33,070 bases of DNA from Chara braunii (GCA_003427395.1 BFEA01000438.1:766580-799649), one strand, 5' to 3'; counted from the first letter of the stretch, positions 1 to 9,966 are shown. Numbers and translations: made by a program. Notes: generated from the sequence alone by a model not told the origin.

Positions 1-54
<54 letters not shown>
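1..54. repeat. (AG)n microsatellite at window start
   Basis: An uninterrupted AG dinucleotide run of 27 units. The same dinucleotide closes the window at 33001-33070, so both edges are probably places where assembly or windowing stopped. Confidence 0.99.
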
Positions 55-57
<3 letters not shown>

Positions 58-1228
58 AATAGCAGACGGGCGATGATTGCATCACGGTAGTTGATTAGAA
101 TGATGATGATGGAAGAAAAGGAGAGCGTACAAACAGGCGAAAAGACGCGGCAAAGATAGAGAGAGGAGGAAGATGACAAACCGACACAGACACAGGCAGA
201 CAGACAGACAGACGGACGATAACGGTAACAAACGGGCGAGAGGGTTCCCTGATAGCTGTTGAGCAAACGAGGATGAGAGAGGGGAGGAGAGAGAGAGAGA
301 GAGAAATGCCCAAACGACAAAACTGACAGGAGCACACGAGCAGCAGATTCATGACTGATGACAACTTGGTAATAAGAATGATGACGTTTTCTATTCAACG
401 CACCTGACATCCTCCTTCAACGATCGGAGAGAGATGGGGATCGCCCTCCCTCCCTTCGGCTTCGAATCCAACGGCGGCAGATGTATCTGATTACAGAGGG
501 TGAGAGAGAGAGAGAGAGAGAGAGTTGGTGAAGGAGGAGGTAATTGCATTCCTTACGCCGCAACACGCGGCTTGCAGATTGTACAAGGGTTCCTTCAGTC
601 ACTTGTCAGGACCCCGTCCGACAGGGACAGCGGCAGGATCCAGCGACCGTTCAGCGATTTTCCTCCCCTATTCACAAATCTTCAGATGGACAACACACAC
701 ATCAAGAGAGAGAGGGAGAGAGAGAGTAGGCAGAAGAAGCGCCGCGAAGCGGCGGGCCAACGCCAGAGCCGCGGCCGAAAACTCGACAGCAACGGAGAGC
801 AATTGGCAGACATGACAAAAACAAGAAAACAAAAGATAAAAAAAAAGAGAGAGAAAAACACCTGGCGGACAAAGAATTCAGCTGTGCAGCACACTGAGGG
901 CATATACTTTTACAACAGGTCTTTTTCGACTAAACTCTGGACGTGAGTGCAGTCAGATACATTTAGATTAGAAAAGGTGAAACGGGAAATCGAACAGAAG
1001 AATGGCCAATTGTAGTCATACAGGGAACCCCGTAGCAGCCAGAACTGTGTGTGAGGTGAAATGAAGAGAACAATGTAAAAAAAAAAAAAGAAAGAGAAGA
1101 ATGTAGCTAACACAGGGGGGGAAAAAAATAATAATAACCGAAGAAAAAAAGCTGCAAACAGTGCAAGAGCAACGGAGGGGAAAGAAAGGTCCCAAAAGAA
1201 AAAGGAGGTAAAAACGGAGAGAAGGATT
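55..1228. other. Purine-rich intergenic DNA, no gene
   Basis: The plus strand is strongly biased to A and G. GA microsatellites lie near 285-304, 502-524 and 704-725, and an A-run at about 1077-1089. Open frames here translate to Arg/Glu or Ser/Leu/Phe low-complexity protein, which is what GA-rich DNA gives in any frame. I see no conserved domain, RNA gene or element end. Confidence 0.8.
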
Positions 1229-1360
1229 GGGCCTCGGTCCACTACCCACGACGTGCACAAACGACAAAAACACGAAATGTGGCGGTGTATCTGCCCATTT
1301 TCTGGAGGAGGATTCTGTTCTCATCTTGCACATTTTTTGGTGGGTAGTGGAGCGAGGCCC
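1229..1360. mobile_element. 132-bp MITE, complete copy
   Basis: The two ends are inverted copies of GGGCCTCGSTCCACTACCCA, about 21 bp with one difference. The element is flanked by ATT at 1226-1228 and ATT at 1361-1363, a 3-bp target duplication. There is no coding capacity. A second copy of the family, split in two, is at 1644-10196. GGGCC-type ends with a 3-bp AT-rich duplication resemble Tourist/PIF-Harbinger MITEs; that superfamily assignment is inference because no transposase partner is visible. Confidence 0.8.
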
Positions 1361-1640
1361 ATTGTCCCCCCCCAGAGAGCGACCGTGCCCTTCCTTTCGG
1401 ACATCGAACTGGTGGGGGGGAGGGGGGGGGGAATGAAAAAATAATAAATAATAATAAAATAAAAAATGGGCAAAAAGAATTCAAACGCGGTGCTCCCCAC
1501 AAGGATGACGCGCACGAATTGATCTACGTAGAAATGTATGGGCTGCCCCCCACCCCGGTCCATGTGGCCGAATACTGCAACACGTAACTGTTGATAAACG
1601 CATCGTCAGCTCGAATCCCGCAGGATCAAATCAAAGAGAG
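1361..1640. other. Intergenic, with a G-run at 1411-1431
   Basis: This holds a near-pure guanine tract at 1411-1431 (only a T and an A interrupt it), followed by an A/TAA-rich stretch to about 1466. No gene is seen. The G-run can form a G-quadruplex in principle and is also a likely sequencing-error site. Confidence 0.7.
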
Positions 1641-1691
1641 AAAGGGCCTCGCTCCACTACTCTTCGCACGCACAAAACACAAAAATATGCC

Positions 1692-1744
1692 TAGCTCAGT
1701 TGGTAAGGCACAGAAGTTGCATTCAGGAGGTCGTGGGTTCAACC
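1692..1744 (+). promoter_or_regulatory. tRNA-like Pol III A and B boxes
   Basis: TAGCTCAGTTGG (1692-1703) matches the A-box consensus TRGCNNAGYNGG, and GGTTCAACC (1736-1744) matches the B-box GGTTCRANNC. Spacing is as in a real tRNA, and a T-arm with a 5-bp stem forms at about 1734-1750. The acceptor arms do not pair and no proper anticodon stem forms, so this is the internal promoter of a tRNA-derived retroposon rather than a tRNA gene. Confidence 0.7.
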
Positions 1745-2004
1745 CCCATGGGCCTCACGTATGTGCCTGGGCAAGCTTTGGGTGTTCTACCAGCTACAGA
1801 TAACCCGTTGGCCCCCAAAGCCAGCATTGGCAAGACCTTGGCTGATGTTGTTGGCTGCTATGCAGCGACAATATGGCCATTAGACACGGCAATGTGGGGT
1901 TGAGGGTGAGGTGCGGTGACTGGCCATTGCTCGGCGCTAGCACCGCCGATTTCCCCCATCTGCAATGCCTGCCCACCCTCGTCACCGCGACTGATACAGC
2001 CTTG

Positions 2005-2944
2005 TGCAAGGAAAATGAGTGATAGCGAACTTCAGAAACCAAACAGCATCATGCACATGAGACCAGATAGTCGTGACCTCGAACCAAAAGCAGAATTGCA
2101 TCACCAGTTTCACCAAATAAGAGTCCAGCAAAAGCTCACAAGTGACAATGTGCGAATAGTCCCATCATCAACAATGAACCAATGTCGATATCCTATCTGG
2201 CACTCGGCGCCCAGACTACAGATGGCAGATCCTATCTAGCCTACTATCTACAATGCTGCTGGTGATGTCAACAGCTTCCCCGAAGTACGAGCAGATCTCG
2301 GTCGATGTCGATCGCCTCAAGCACCAGGTATGTCTCTCATATCACTCACAACCTCGATCCCCCACTCACAGAATGCCACGTGCACCCAAGAACCACCATG
2401 CGCCCCATCCAGCATACAGCAGCGCAGCTCGGCTATGGCTGCCTGCTCCTTCCAGCTCGCCCGTGAGAGCGTGAGCGCTGGTCAGCATTAGCGCAGCAGC
2501 GCTTGCGCAACATGCAGCCAGTGCCCGAATGTCGAATGCGTGGGCAGCTCCTTTCCTAAATGGAAGTGGCCTGCCTGGTTGCGTGCAGCGTGGCTGTGTT
2601 GGGCCCTTGCCCAGAAGGTGCCGGTAGGCCAGAGAGGCTGAGCCCCAGTCCAAACAAAGCAGGCCCTGGGCATGTGGTGGTTGCCCGTATCCAACTGCCT
2701 GCGGCCTGTGTTCGGTCCATGTTACGAATCTGGCACAGGGCCTGCCTCAGTGACATTGGGAAGAGGCAGCCTGGGCCTGGGCGCTCTCAACCAACGAGGG
2801 CTGTGCAACTGCCTGAATTTCCCCAGTTGCACGGTGACCCCAAAATTTGGCCTGTAGGCCTCGGTCGAGCCTGCCTTCACTTAGGGAGGGCGACTATGCT
2901 GATAATAGGGCCCAGTACGGTGTATCGAGGCCTTATGCCTCACA
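2005..2944 (-). repeat. 3' LTR of Ty3 element 1 (940 bp)
   Basis: A direct repeat of 8855-9783 in the same orientation. On the element's strand it starts TGTGAGG and ends CCTTGCA. It borders the polypurine tract at 2945-2955 on the inside and the CTTG duplication on the outside. It is the less mutated copy: at most differing sites in the first 240 bp it has C or G where the other LTR has T or A. Confidence 0.92.
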
Positions 2945-2955
2945 TTCCCTTCTCC
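2945..2955 (-). other. Polypurine tract of Ty3 element 1
   Basis: On the minus strand this reads GGAGAAGGGAA, immediately followed by the TG that opens the 3' LTR. This is the standard position of the plus-strand DNA primer in LTR elements. Confidence 0.8.
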
Positions 2956-2980
2956 ATACTTCGCTAGTCCTCTGAGAAGT

Positions 2981-3460
2981 TCAGTCTTCAATAATCTGGC
3001 GCTTTCCCTTCTGCAGATACTTTTCATATTGAGCCACAACCTGAGGAGCGGTCTGCATCAGTTCCTCCCTGGTAAACCATCGGTCCTCCTTTGGATCAGT
3101 ATGATGTCTGAACCGAACACGGTACTGCAGTTTCGATTTTGGAGGACGTCCCCTGTCTATCGGTCTTCAAGTTGGAACTGGCATGTCCTTGTGGTCGACC
3201 TTTCCATCCATGGTTGGGGGCAGCATTGAGCGATGAGAGGGAAACTGATTTGTTTCTCTAAAAGGTGCAAGCTTGGGGGCGTGGAAAACAGGGTAAGTGC
3301 GTAAGTGACCAAGGATGCGAATAACATAAGAAGGGTCATCCGGTTCATGCCCAACGACATCTAGAACCTCCCAGAGTCCAAAGTACTGTGGCATGAGCTT
3401 GCGGGAGATTCCGTGCTCCTGTCCCAGTTCTGAGGACTTAACCCATACTCTTTTTCCTAC
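2981..3460 (-). pseudogene. Integrase C-terminus with chromodomain-like end (element 1)
   Basis: The minus-strand frame runs from just after a stop at the end of the integrase block to a TGA at 2981-2983. It contains a GKRVWV segment followed by the LxPxYxGxWEVL pattern typical of the gypsy integrase C-terminal domain. After one internal stop comes a chromodomain-like block (LQYRVRFRHHTDPKEDRWF, then REEL) at about 3000-3130. The aromatic and acidic positions of a chromodomain are partly recognisable, but the fit is weaker than in element 2. Chromodomains of this kind direct chromovirus integration to modified histones. Confidence 0.65.
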
Positions 3461-4125
3461 CTAGAATGTAGATGGACGACAGCGTTTGTTCTCTGACTCT
3501 ATCATTGCCGCCTGTGCTTTATGCGTCTGCTCAACAGCCTTCTGCATCAGGCGCTCATACCGATAAGCAAACTCTAAGGTCCCCGGTGCAGCAGATGACT
3601 GATTCTCATGTAGTAGGAAGTGAAAAGGCAGTTTAGGCTTGAAAGTCGGTAGCAAGTTATTCGGGCTCACTCCCGTAACATTGTGCACAACATTGTTATG
3701 TAGGTTGGCGATGAGAGCGAGTTTCTCATCCCAGTCTACTTGATTTGGCTTGATGTAATGCCTCAACAGGTGTTGTACAGCGCGGTTCAACTACTCTGTC
3801 CGCCCATTCGCCTCTGGGTGATTGCCTGATGTCATTTGCAATTGCGTGCCCTGTTCTGCAGTTGCGCCTTTCCAAAGTTCACTGGCGAATCGCACATCCC
3901 GATCACTAACTATAGACTTAGGCAGTCTGAAATCTCTGACTTAGTTTTCTTTGAACAACTCGATCATATACTCAGTTTTAGTTGTTGCAGGTATTGCGAC
4001 TAACCTACCGTACTTACTAAACCTATCCACAATGACATAGACGTAGCGCATTCCACTCTTGGTGGTGACCATCATATCCATAAAGTCCATGGACAGGCTC
4101 TCACTAGGCTTTTACGAAATTAGAA
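3461..4125 (-). pseudogene. Integrase catalytic core (element 1)
   Basis: The rve-type core is readable in one frame with stops. The first catalytic Asp is in SLSMDFMD, the second in IVSDRD, and the Glu in EANGRTE. The three acidic residues of the DDE triad are therefore still present. A TAG at 3791-3793 follows GRTE, where the family usually has Gln, which fits CAG to TAG; another stop lies in the D-to-E interval. The block is separated from its zinc-binding domain by the foldback insertion at 4130-5072. Confidence 0.85.
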
Positions 4126-4129
4126 GGCC

Positions 4130-5072
4130 CTCACTCGCGGTTAACAACCACCTGAAATTTCAGAATGAAAGATTCTGAAGTGGTCTGAAACCGTTGAAAT
4201 GACATGAAGACACTTCAAGTCATTTCAGAAGTTTCGGGTGGTTTGCAGGACGAGTTTTATGTTTTTTATTATTATTATTATGCCTGTTTTTTTCAGCCAC
4301 TTCAGGTCATTTCAGGAATTTCAGGTGGGGACCTGAAACCGCTGAAGTGGCTGAAGCTTCTGGATGGGGTTTCAGGTAACCCCATCCAAATGGTTGAATG
4401 GGGGTACCTGAAACCCCTTTTAGAAGCTTCAGCCACTTCATGTCATTTTAGGAATTTCAGGTGGGGACTTGAAACCGCTGAATTGGCTGAAGCTTCTGAA
4501 AGGGGTTTCATGTACCCCCATCCAAATGGTTGGATGGGGGTACCTGAAACCCCTTTCATAAGTTTCATCCACTTCCGGTCATTTCAAGAATTTCAGGTGG
4601 GGAACTGAAACCGCTGAAGTGGCTGAAGCTTCTAAAAGGGGTTTCAGGTACCCCCATCCAACCATTTGGATGGGGTTACCTGAAACCCCTTTCAGAAGCT
4701 TCAACCACTTCAGGTCATTTCAGGAATTTCAGGTGGGGACCAGAAACCGTTGAAGTGGGTGAAGCTTCTGAAAGGGGTTTCAGATACCCCTATCCAACCA
4801 CCCCTTTCAGAAGCTTCAACCACTTGAAAACGCTGAAATAGTTGAAGCTTCTGGAAGGGGTTTCAGGTACCCCCATCCCACCATTTGCAATGGATCTGTA
4901 GGCAATCTGAAACTGTTGTATCAACCTGAAGTGGCTAAACTTCCTGAAGGCAGTTTCAGACAACCTCATGTATAGATTCACACACAATCTGAAAGTGGTG
5001 TAGTAACCTAAAGTGGCTGAACTGCTTGGAAAGGAGACCTGAAAATATATGCACTCGTTAACCATCTCTCAA
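4130..5072. mobile_element. Foldback element 1 inserted in integrase (943 bp)
   Basis: The element sits between GGCC (4126-4129) and GGCC (5073-5076). Removing it with one GGCC brings the HHCC and core parts of the integrase into one frame (LLKP on one side, SLSMDF a short distance on), so the duplication is very likely the real target site. Subterminal GGTTAAC at 4139-4145 is mirrored by GTTAACC at 5057-5063. The interior is made of TTCAGG-rich palindromic units with a 136-bp period. There is no coding sequence. It shares ends and core motif with the insertion at 6143-6598. I know of no named family with these features. Confidence 0.8.
4297..4880. repeat. 136-bp tandem array of palindromic units
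   Basis: The marker CAGGTGGGGA occurs at 4322, 4458 and 4730, and as CAGGTGGGGAA at 4594, exactly 136 bp apart each time. Every unit holds a large inverted repeat: for example arms 4490-4525 and 4530-4565, about 36 bp each with few mismatches around a 4-base spacer, bounded by HindIII-type AAGCTT sequences. The last unit is shortened. Such units can form cruciforms in DNA or long hairpins in RNA. Confidence 0.9.
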
Positions 5073-5076
5073 GGCC

Positions 5077-5616
5077 TTGGGGCTTTAGAAGCCGAAGAGA
5101 GGTCTGTGTACATGGCTTGTCCCTCTGACAGACCTGACAAGTTTCGACGTACAGCTTGACGTCTCTCATCATCGTAGGCCACCAGAACCGTTGCAGCAGA
5201 TTAGTTGCTGTCTTTTTGTAGCCAAAATGGCCGGTGGCATCATGACACTCTCCTAAAAATAAACTGCGCAAAGACTCCCGATTAGGCACACATAGACGTT
5301 TATTCCCGACTTTCTCAAGGAACAGCAAGCCGTTGACCGACTCAAACTCGAAACAAGTCACTTTGTCCTTCGCCTCGAGTCTGCGAATGATCTCAGACAT
5401 AAACGGATCCTCACGATAGGCTTCCATAATATAGCGAGTGACATCGTCCGCAAGCCCAAACTCAGTGATCAGTGCACCGGAGAAGTCTGGCCTACGCGAC
5501 AGTGCATGAGCAACTCGGTTGTATTCTCCCTTGATGTACTGGGGTTCGAAGTCATACTTCTCAGTGACTTCAATCCATCTTTTCAACGCATCAGAGAGTA
5601 CCGGTTGGGTTCTCAT
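5077..5616 (-). pseudogene. RNase H end and integrase HHCC domain (element 1)
   Basis: The frame begins in the RNase H C-terminal part and ends it with a VAHALSRRPD motif, the family's usual VADALSRRPD. The integrase zinc-binding domain follows: HDATGH, then CQVC, an H-x4-H ... C-x2-C set. It stops at the foldback insertion. A TAG at 5629-5631 separates it from the upstream RNase H part. Confidence 0.85.
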
Positions 5617-6138
5617 CCACTTCAGGATCTAATGATCAGTCTTGACGTAGAAGAACCTCCCAAAGAGATAGTGTCTTCAATGCGTGAGTGCTTTGTAGAT
5701 CGCATAGAGTTCCTTCTCATAGGTGGACTTAGCCAACTTCTGAGAGGGCATCTTTTTGGACATGTAGTCGACATGCCTAAACTTTGACCTCTCCTGTTGC
5801 GCGAGCACGACGCGGCCATATTGGATAGCATCCGTGGTGACTATAAATGGTTTGTCAGGATCGGGAAGTTTCAAAACCTCATGTTGTATCAACGCATGCT
5901 TCAGATGTCTGAAAGCAGCCTCACACCTGTCTGTCAACTCCCATGGGGTGTCAAGGCGGGTTAGGTTTGTCAAAGGGGCGGCAACTATGCTATAATTCTT
6001 CACGAAATTGCAATAGTAGCCGGTTATCCCTAAGAAGGACCTCATCTCAGTCACAGGCTGAGGACGCGGTCAGTCACGAATGTTGGTCACCTTCGCGACA
6101 TCGGGCTTCAAACCCTTCGCGAAAATCTCATGACCCAA
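5617..6138 (-). pseudogene. RT C-terminal part and RNase H (element 1)
   Basis: Starting at the foldback insertion the frame reads YLGHEI and then the SFLGITGYYCNFV motif of the gypsy RT thumb. RNase H follows with TTDA (catalytic Asp), YEKELYAIYKAL (Glu) and YVKTDH (Asp). Stops at 6070-6072 (TGA), 5677-5679 (TGA) and 5629-5631 (TAG) stand where the family usually has Trp, Trp and Gln. All three fit single C-to-T or G-to-A changes. Confidence 0.85.
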
Positions 6139-6142
6139 GTAC

Positions 6143-6598
6143 GAGAGAAGGTTAACAACAGTCGTATTTTTCATCACCACTTCAGGATGCAGTCCACCTA
6201 AACAGGTGGTTTTCAATGTCTTCGGACCTTTCCCCACTTCATGACCATTCAGGTATGAAAATCTTGAATGGTCCTGAAGTGGTGAAAACTCCGAAGACCT
6301 TAAAAACCACCTGTTTAGGCAGGCTGCATCCTCAAGTGGTGAAGGGTGGCTTTCATGGTCTTCGGACCTTTCACCACTTCAGGACCATTCATGATTTTCA
6401 GCCTGCCAAAAACTCTCACTTGACCACTTCAGGACACCCTTCAACACTTGAGGATGTAGCCTGCCTAAACAGATGGTTTTCAGGGTTTTCGGACCTTTCA
6501 CCACTTCAGGACCATTCAGGATTTTCAAACTGCCCAAAACTCTCACTTCATAATTTTCATTCTTGAATTTTCAACTACCCGATAACCGTTTGTGTCAT
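6143..6598. mobile_element. Foldback element 2 inserted in RT (456 bp)
   Basis: Flanked by GTAC at 6139-6142 and GTAC at 6599-6602. Without it and one GTAC, the RT frame RILY joins LGHEI directly, the normal gypsy sequence at this point. Subterminal GGTTAAC (6150-6156) faces GATAACC (6581-6587). Inside, a long inverted repeat (about 6175-6257 against 6265-6345) is followed by two further partial direct copies ending near 6550. The shared CCACTTCAGG core and the GGTTAAC blocks link it to the insertion at 4130-5072. Non-coding. Confidence 0.8.
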
Positions 6599-6602
6599 GT
6601 AC

Positions 6603-7471
6603 AAGATCCGGGTGCGACCAAACTCGCATTTCTCCCTGTTAATTTTGAACTTGTGCTGCCGAAGGGGACTGAGGACTTTGTCTAGGTGCGCAACATGCTC
6701 CTCGACAGTCCTACTAAAAATAAGTATGTCATCGAGGTACACGATGACAAACTTATCCAAGTAGTCACGAAAGATCCGATTCATAGCATGCTGAAAGGTG
6801 TCAGGAGCACTGCAAAGGCCGAAAGACATCACCATAAACTCGTACAGACCGTACCTGGTCGGAAATGCGATTTTGTGTTGATCCTCGGGCCGGATTGCAA
6901 TTTGATGGTACCCAAACTTCAAATCTATCTTACTAAAGTACCGACATCCTTGCACTCTATCTAGCAAATCGGCGATGCGTGGTAGGGGCTCTCGGTTCTT
7001 GACAGTGATGGCATTGAGGGCCCTATAGTCAATGCACATCCTCAGCGTACCCCCCTTCTTTGACACGAATAAAACTGGTGATTCGTAAGGGGAGACACTC
7101 GGCCAGATCCAACCCTTCTCTATGAGTTCCTTGAGCTGCAGGCGAAACTTGTCAAACTCGCCTGGAAACATCCGATAGATCCTACCTTTCGGGATGCTAG
7201 ACCCTGGGATAATCTCTATCGCGTGGACTACCTCCCTCTCGATAACCTCTGTTGGCTCTTCAAATAAATCAGGGTACTTAGCAACTACTCTCTTTATCTC
7301 CGACAGCATTTTCACCGGCTCGCCTGTTGCAGAGACATAAACTAGATACATACCCTCCTCTGGATTTTGCTTATAATAATTATAGAACGTGGCCGCACAT
7401 ATGCATCCGTGAGACTCAATCAGAATACTAGCTTTGAACTTACGTAATCTGGCGGTCCCCCCACCTGGCAA
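6603..7471 (-). pseudogene. Reverse transcriptase (element 1), open but cut short
   Basis: A long uninterrupted minus-strand frame of about 290 residues that is clearly gypsy RT. KIDLKFGYHQI carries the first catalytic Asp (residue 183), MSFGLCSAPDTFQ is the template-grip region, and YLDD at residues 245-248 is the active site. The palm and fingers look intact. The frame ends after RILY where the foldback enters; the last seven residues before the stop are foldback sequence. Of all coding blocks in the window this is the best preserved. Confidence 0.92.
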
Positions 7472-7987
7472 AGTGTGTTTGACAATTTTTCGGTCCCAGT
7501 CAAACTGGGGCTATGCTGCGGAGAGGTAGTACATACCTAACAAGATGTCCATAGGGAGATCATCGCTTACTAGGAACGAAACGCGGTGTCTCAGTTCCCT
7601 TCTCGCATACGGGAAGCAACACTCAACATTCTGAAGGTAGTCGTGGCTTACCATGCGCTGTTTGTTGGCACAGGTCGGCTCCACATGTCAACTCAGGCGC
7701 TGCACTTGCCCCTATAAGCGCAACCTTTCAACACACGCGCGACTAATGAAGTTCCTAGTCAAGCAAGTGTCATAATAGGCCCCGTCCTTACGACCGTTGA
7801 CGACTACCTCGCCAACGAACATCTCACTCCTAGGGGCTTTGACCAATGTCATCCAAAAAGTTAGTGGGTCTGATCTAGACCACTCCTCCTTTAGCTCCTC
7901 TAAGGATTCAAACACATTCATCGAACAAAGGCTCGATGGGTCTGAATGTGTTTGAGGGACGACGATGGGGTCAGTAGCTTGGGTCAT
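7472..7987 (-). pseudogene. Retropepsin-like protease region (element 1)
   Basis: The frame at 7712-7987 ends with GAYYDTCLTRNFISRACVER, which lines up with the gypsy protease pattern 'A-D-S-G-A-T-x-N-F-I-S'. The catalytic Asp is present but the following Ser-Gly is Thr-Cys, so the D-[ST]-G motif is broken. The stretch to 7472 has stops and leads into RT. Aspartic proteases of this type process Gag-Pol. Confidence 0.7.
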
Positions 7988-8520
7988 CTCTCAAGTTGGT
8001 GAGGGTGTATCCACTACCTCGACTCTAGCAGGAACAAGTACTATTCCTACTGCCCGAAGCATTTCCCGGAGCAGTGCCAGAACTACTAGCCACATTGCTA
8101 CCAACGGGAGCGGAGGATCCCAACGTCTGCCCCATCGTAGGCGGGATCTTCTCGGCCACCTTGTTATTGCGACACTTGAACTTGTTATGGCCATATTGAC
8201 CACAACGGATACAAGCCTACCGCGTGTACCGATCTCTCCACACATCTTTACTGAGACCCGCTTTCTCTCATGGAGGAGCATTGGGGTCGACCTGACTCCT
8301 AGACCGGGAACCTCCTCGGCGTCTACCGGTCGCCTTACCTTTATGAGTTACGACAGCGACTGCTCCAGCCCCTGAAGCTTGTACGTTGCCTGCCTTTGAA
8401 CCCACTCCCGCCTTGAGCGCACATTACTCCTCACATGAGAGGACTATCAAGACAGAACACACATCCTCACGGTAAGAAGTGTCGAAGAGGGTAGATAAGG
8501 TTAGGTGCAACGTACCTCAA
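7988..8520 (-). pseudogene. gag remnant with CCHC zinc knuckle (element 1)
   Basis: The minus strand encodes CIRCGQYGHNKFKC at 8172-8213, a perfect C-x2-C-x4-H-x4-C nucleic-acid-binding knuckle, preceded by a basic Arg/Gly/Ser stretch. A TAG at 8217-8219 and a TGA at 8268-8270 interrupt it; the latter stands where PPW-EK is expected. Only the C-terminal part of gag is recognisable. The N-terminal matrix/capsid part seems deleted, since the PBS is only about 320 bp further on. Confidence 0.75.
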
Positions 8521-8839
8521 AATAGTTCCCCCCAAGTACATATATTCTCACTAGATGACCCGATGTTGATTGTGATGACGAATCGCTGCTTCGACACAAC
8601 CAACATTGCACCACCATTCGACCATTTCATCAATCACACATCGGATAATTCTCATCACACTGCGAACATCTAATATTTACCACATAGCCTTCATGGCGAA
8701 CCCCTCTCCACCTGGGCCACCTTCTTATCTTCGCCCTCTTCACTACACACGTCCCATGACACGGTCGCTCACCGCACACACCGTGTGCATGTACCGCAAT
8801 AGGCAGAAGACAAGCGTCAGATTAGCGCACAAAACCACA
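8521..8839 (-). other. Leader of Ty3 element 1, no clear gene
   Basis: The stretch between the PBS and the recognisable gag remnant. No frame here gives a protein I recognise. It would hold the untranslated leader and the missing gag N-terminus. Confidence 0.5.
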
Positions 8840-8851
8840 GCTCCGATACCA
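8840..8851 (-). other. Primer binding site, initiator Met-tRNA type
   Basis: On the minus strand it reads TGGTATCGGAGC, three bases inside the 5' LTR. The plant initiator-Met PBS is TGGTATCAGAGC, so there is one mismatch, again a transition. It primes minus-strand DNA synthesis. Confidence 0.85.
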
Positions 8852-8854
8852 AAT

Positions 8855-9783
8855 TGCAAGGAAAATGAGCGATAGCGAACTTCAGAAACCAAACAGCATC
8901 ATACACATAAGACTAAATAGTTATGACCTCAAACCAAAAACAGAATTGCATCGAGTTTCACAAAATAAGAGTCCAACAAAAACTCATAAGTGACAATGTG
9001 CGAATAGTCTCATCATTAACAATGAACCAATGTCGATATCCTATCTAGCGCTCGACGCCCAGACTATAGATGGCAGATCCTATCTAGCCTACTATCTACA
9101 ATGTCGCTGGTGACGTCAACAGCTCCCCGAATTACGAGCAGATATCGGGCAATGCCGATCGCCTCAAGCGCTAGGTATGTCTCTCATATCACTCACAACC
9201 TCGATCCCCCACTCACAGAATGCCACGTGCACCCAAGAACCACCATGCGCCCCATCCAACATACAACAGCGCTTGCTCCTTCCAGCTCGCCCGTGAGCGT
9301 GTGAGCGTGTGAGCGCTGGCTAGCGTTAGCGCAGCAGCGCTTGCTCAGCATGCAGCCAGTGCTCGAATGCCGAATGCATGGGCAACCCCTTTACTAAATG
9401 GAAGTGACTTGCCTGCTTGCGTGCAGCGTGGCTGTGTTGGGCCCTTGCCCAGAAGCTTTCGGTAGACCCAGAGAGGTTGAGCCCCAGTCTAAACAAATCA
9501 CACCCTGGGCCTGTGGTGGTTGCCCATATCCAACTGCCCGCGGTCTATGTTCGATCCATGTTATGAATCTGGCCCAGGGGCTGCCTCAGTGACATTGGAA
9601 AGAGGCAGCCTGGGTCTGGGCGCTCTCAACCAACTGGCGTTGCACAACTGCCTGAATTTCCCCAGTTGCGTGGTGACCCCAAAATTTGGCCTGTAGGCCT
9701 TGGTCGAGCCTGCCTTCACTTAGGGCAACCGACAGTGCTGATAATAGGACCCAGTAGAGCGTATCGAGACCTTCTGCCTCGCA
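8855..9783 (-). repeat. 5' LTR of Ty3 element 1 (929 bp)
   Basis: The upstream direct-repeat partner of 2005-2944. It ends CCTTGCA next to the PBS and is flanked outside by CTTG at 9784-9787. Compared with the other LTR it is enriched in T and A at differing sites, as expected from cytosine deamination. Confidence 0.92.
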
Positions 9784-9966
9784 CTTGCTCTCGCACCACA
9801 GCTGTAGTGCCAACCTACCCCGTGGGCTGGGGAGAGATCCGGGTTGGTTGGTGTTCCCCCCACTATACGTAGATTAGTGAGAGGATGAGATAGATGCGTA
9901 CTACCAAAAAAGATGAAATACATGAGAGAAGACTATATATATATAGCTATGTATATACTAATTGTT

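Larger units (their letters stand above)
2005..9783 (-). mobile_element. Ty3/gypsy LTR retrotransposon 1, full-length, decayed
   Basis: Reading on the minus strand: 5' LTR (9783-8855), initiator-Met-type PBS, gag remnant with CCHC knuckle, protease, reverse transcriptase, RNase H, integrase, chromodomain-like C-terminus, polypurine tract, 3' LTR (2944-2005). LTRs run TG...CA. The flanks carry CTTG at 2001-2004 and 9784-9787, a 4-bp target duplication. The order RT-RNase H-integrase places it in Ty3/gypsy. Pol carries several premature stops and two foldback insertions (4130-5072, 6143-6598), so it cannot be active on its own. It is inserted in the SINE-like unit. Confidence 0.92.

Noticed and set aside
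500-946. Long plus-strand open frame starting in a GA repeat
   Set aside because: Arg/Glu and Lys-rich translation follows from GA and A-rich DNA; overlapping frames on both strands are equally open and show no domain.
1689-1760. Functional tRNA gene
   Set aside because: A and B boxes and the T-arm are fine, but acceptor arms do not pair and there is no anticodon stem; it sits at the head of a SINE-like unit.
4130-6598. The two foldbacks as spliced introns (introner-like)
   Set aside because: Neither has GT...AG borders on either strand at the frame-restoring positions, and palindromic 4-bp duplications with inverted ends point to transposition.
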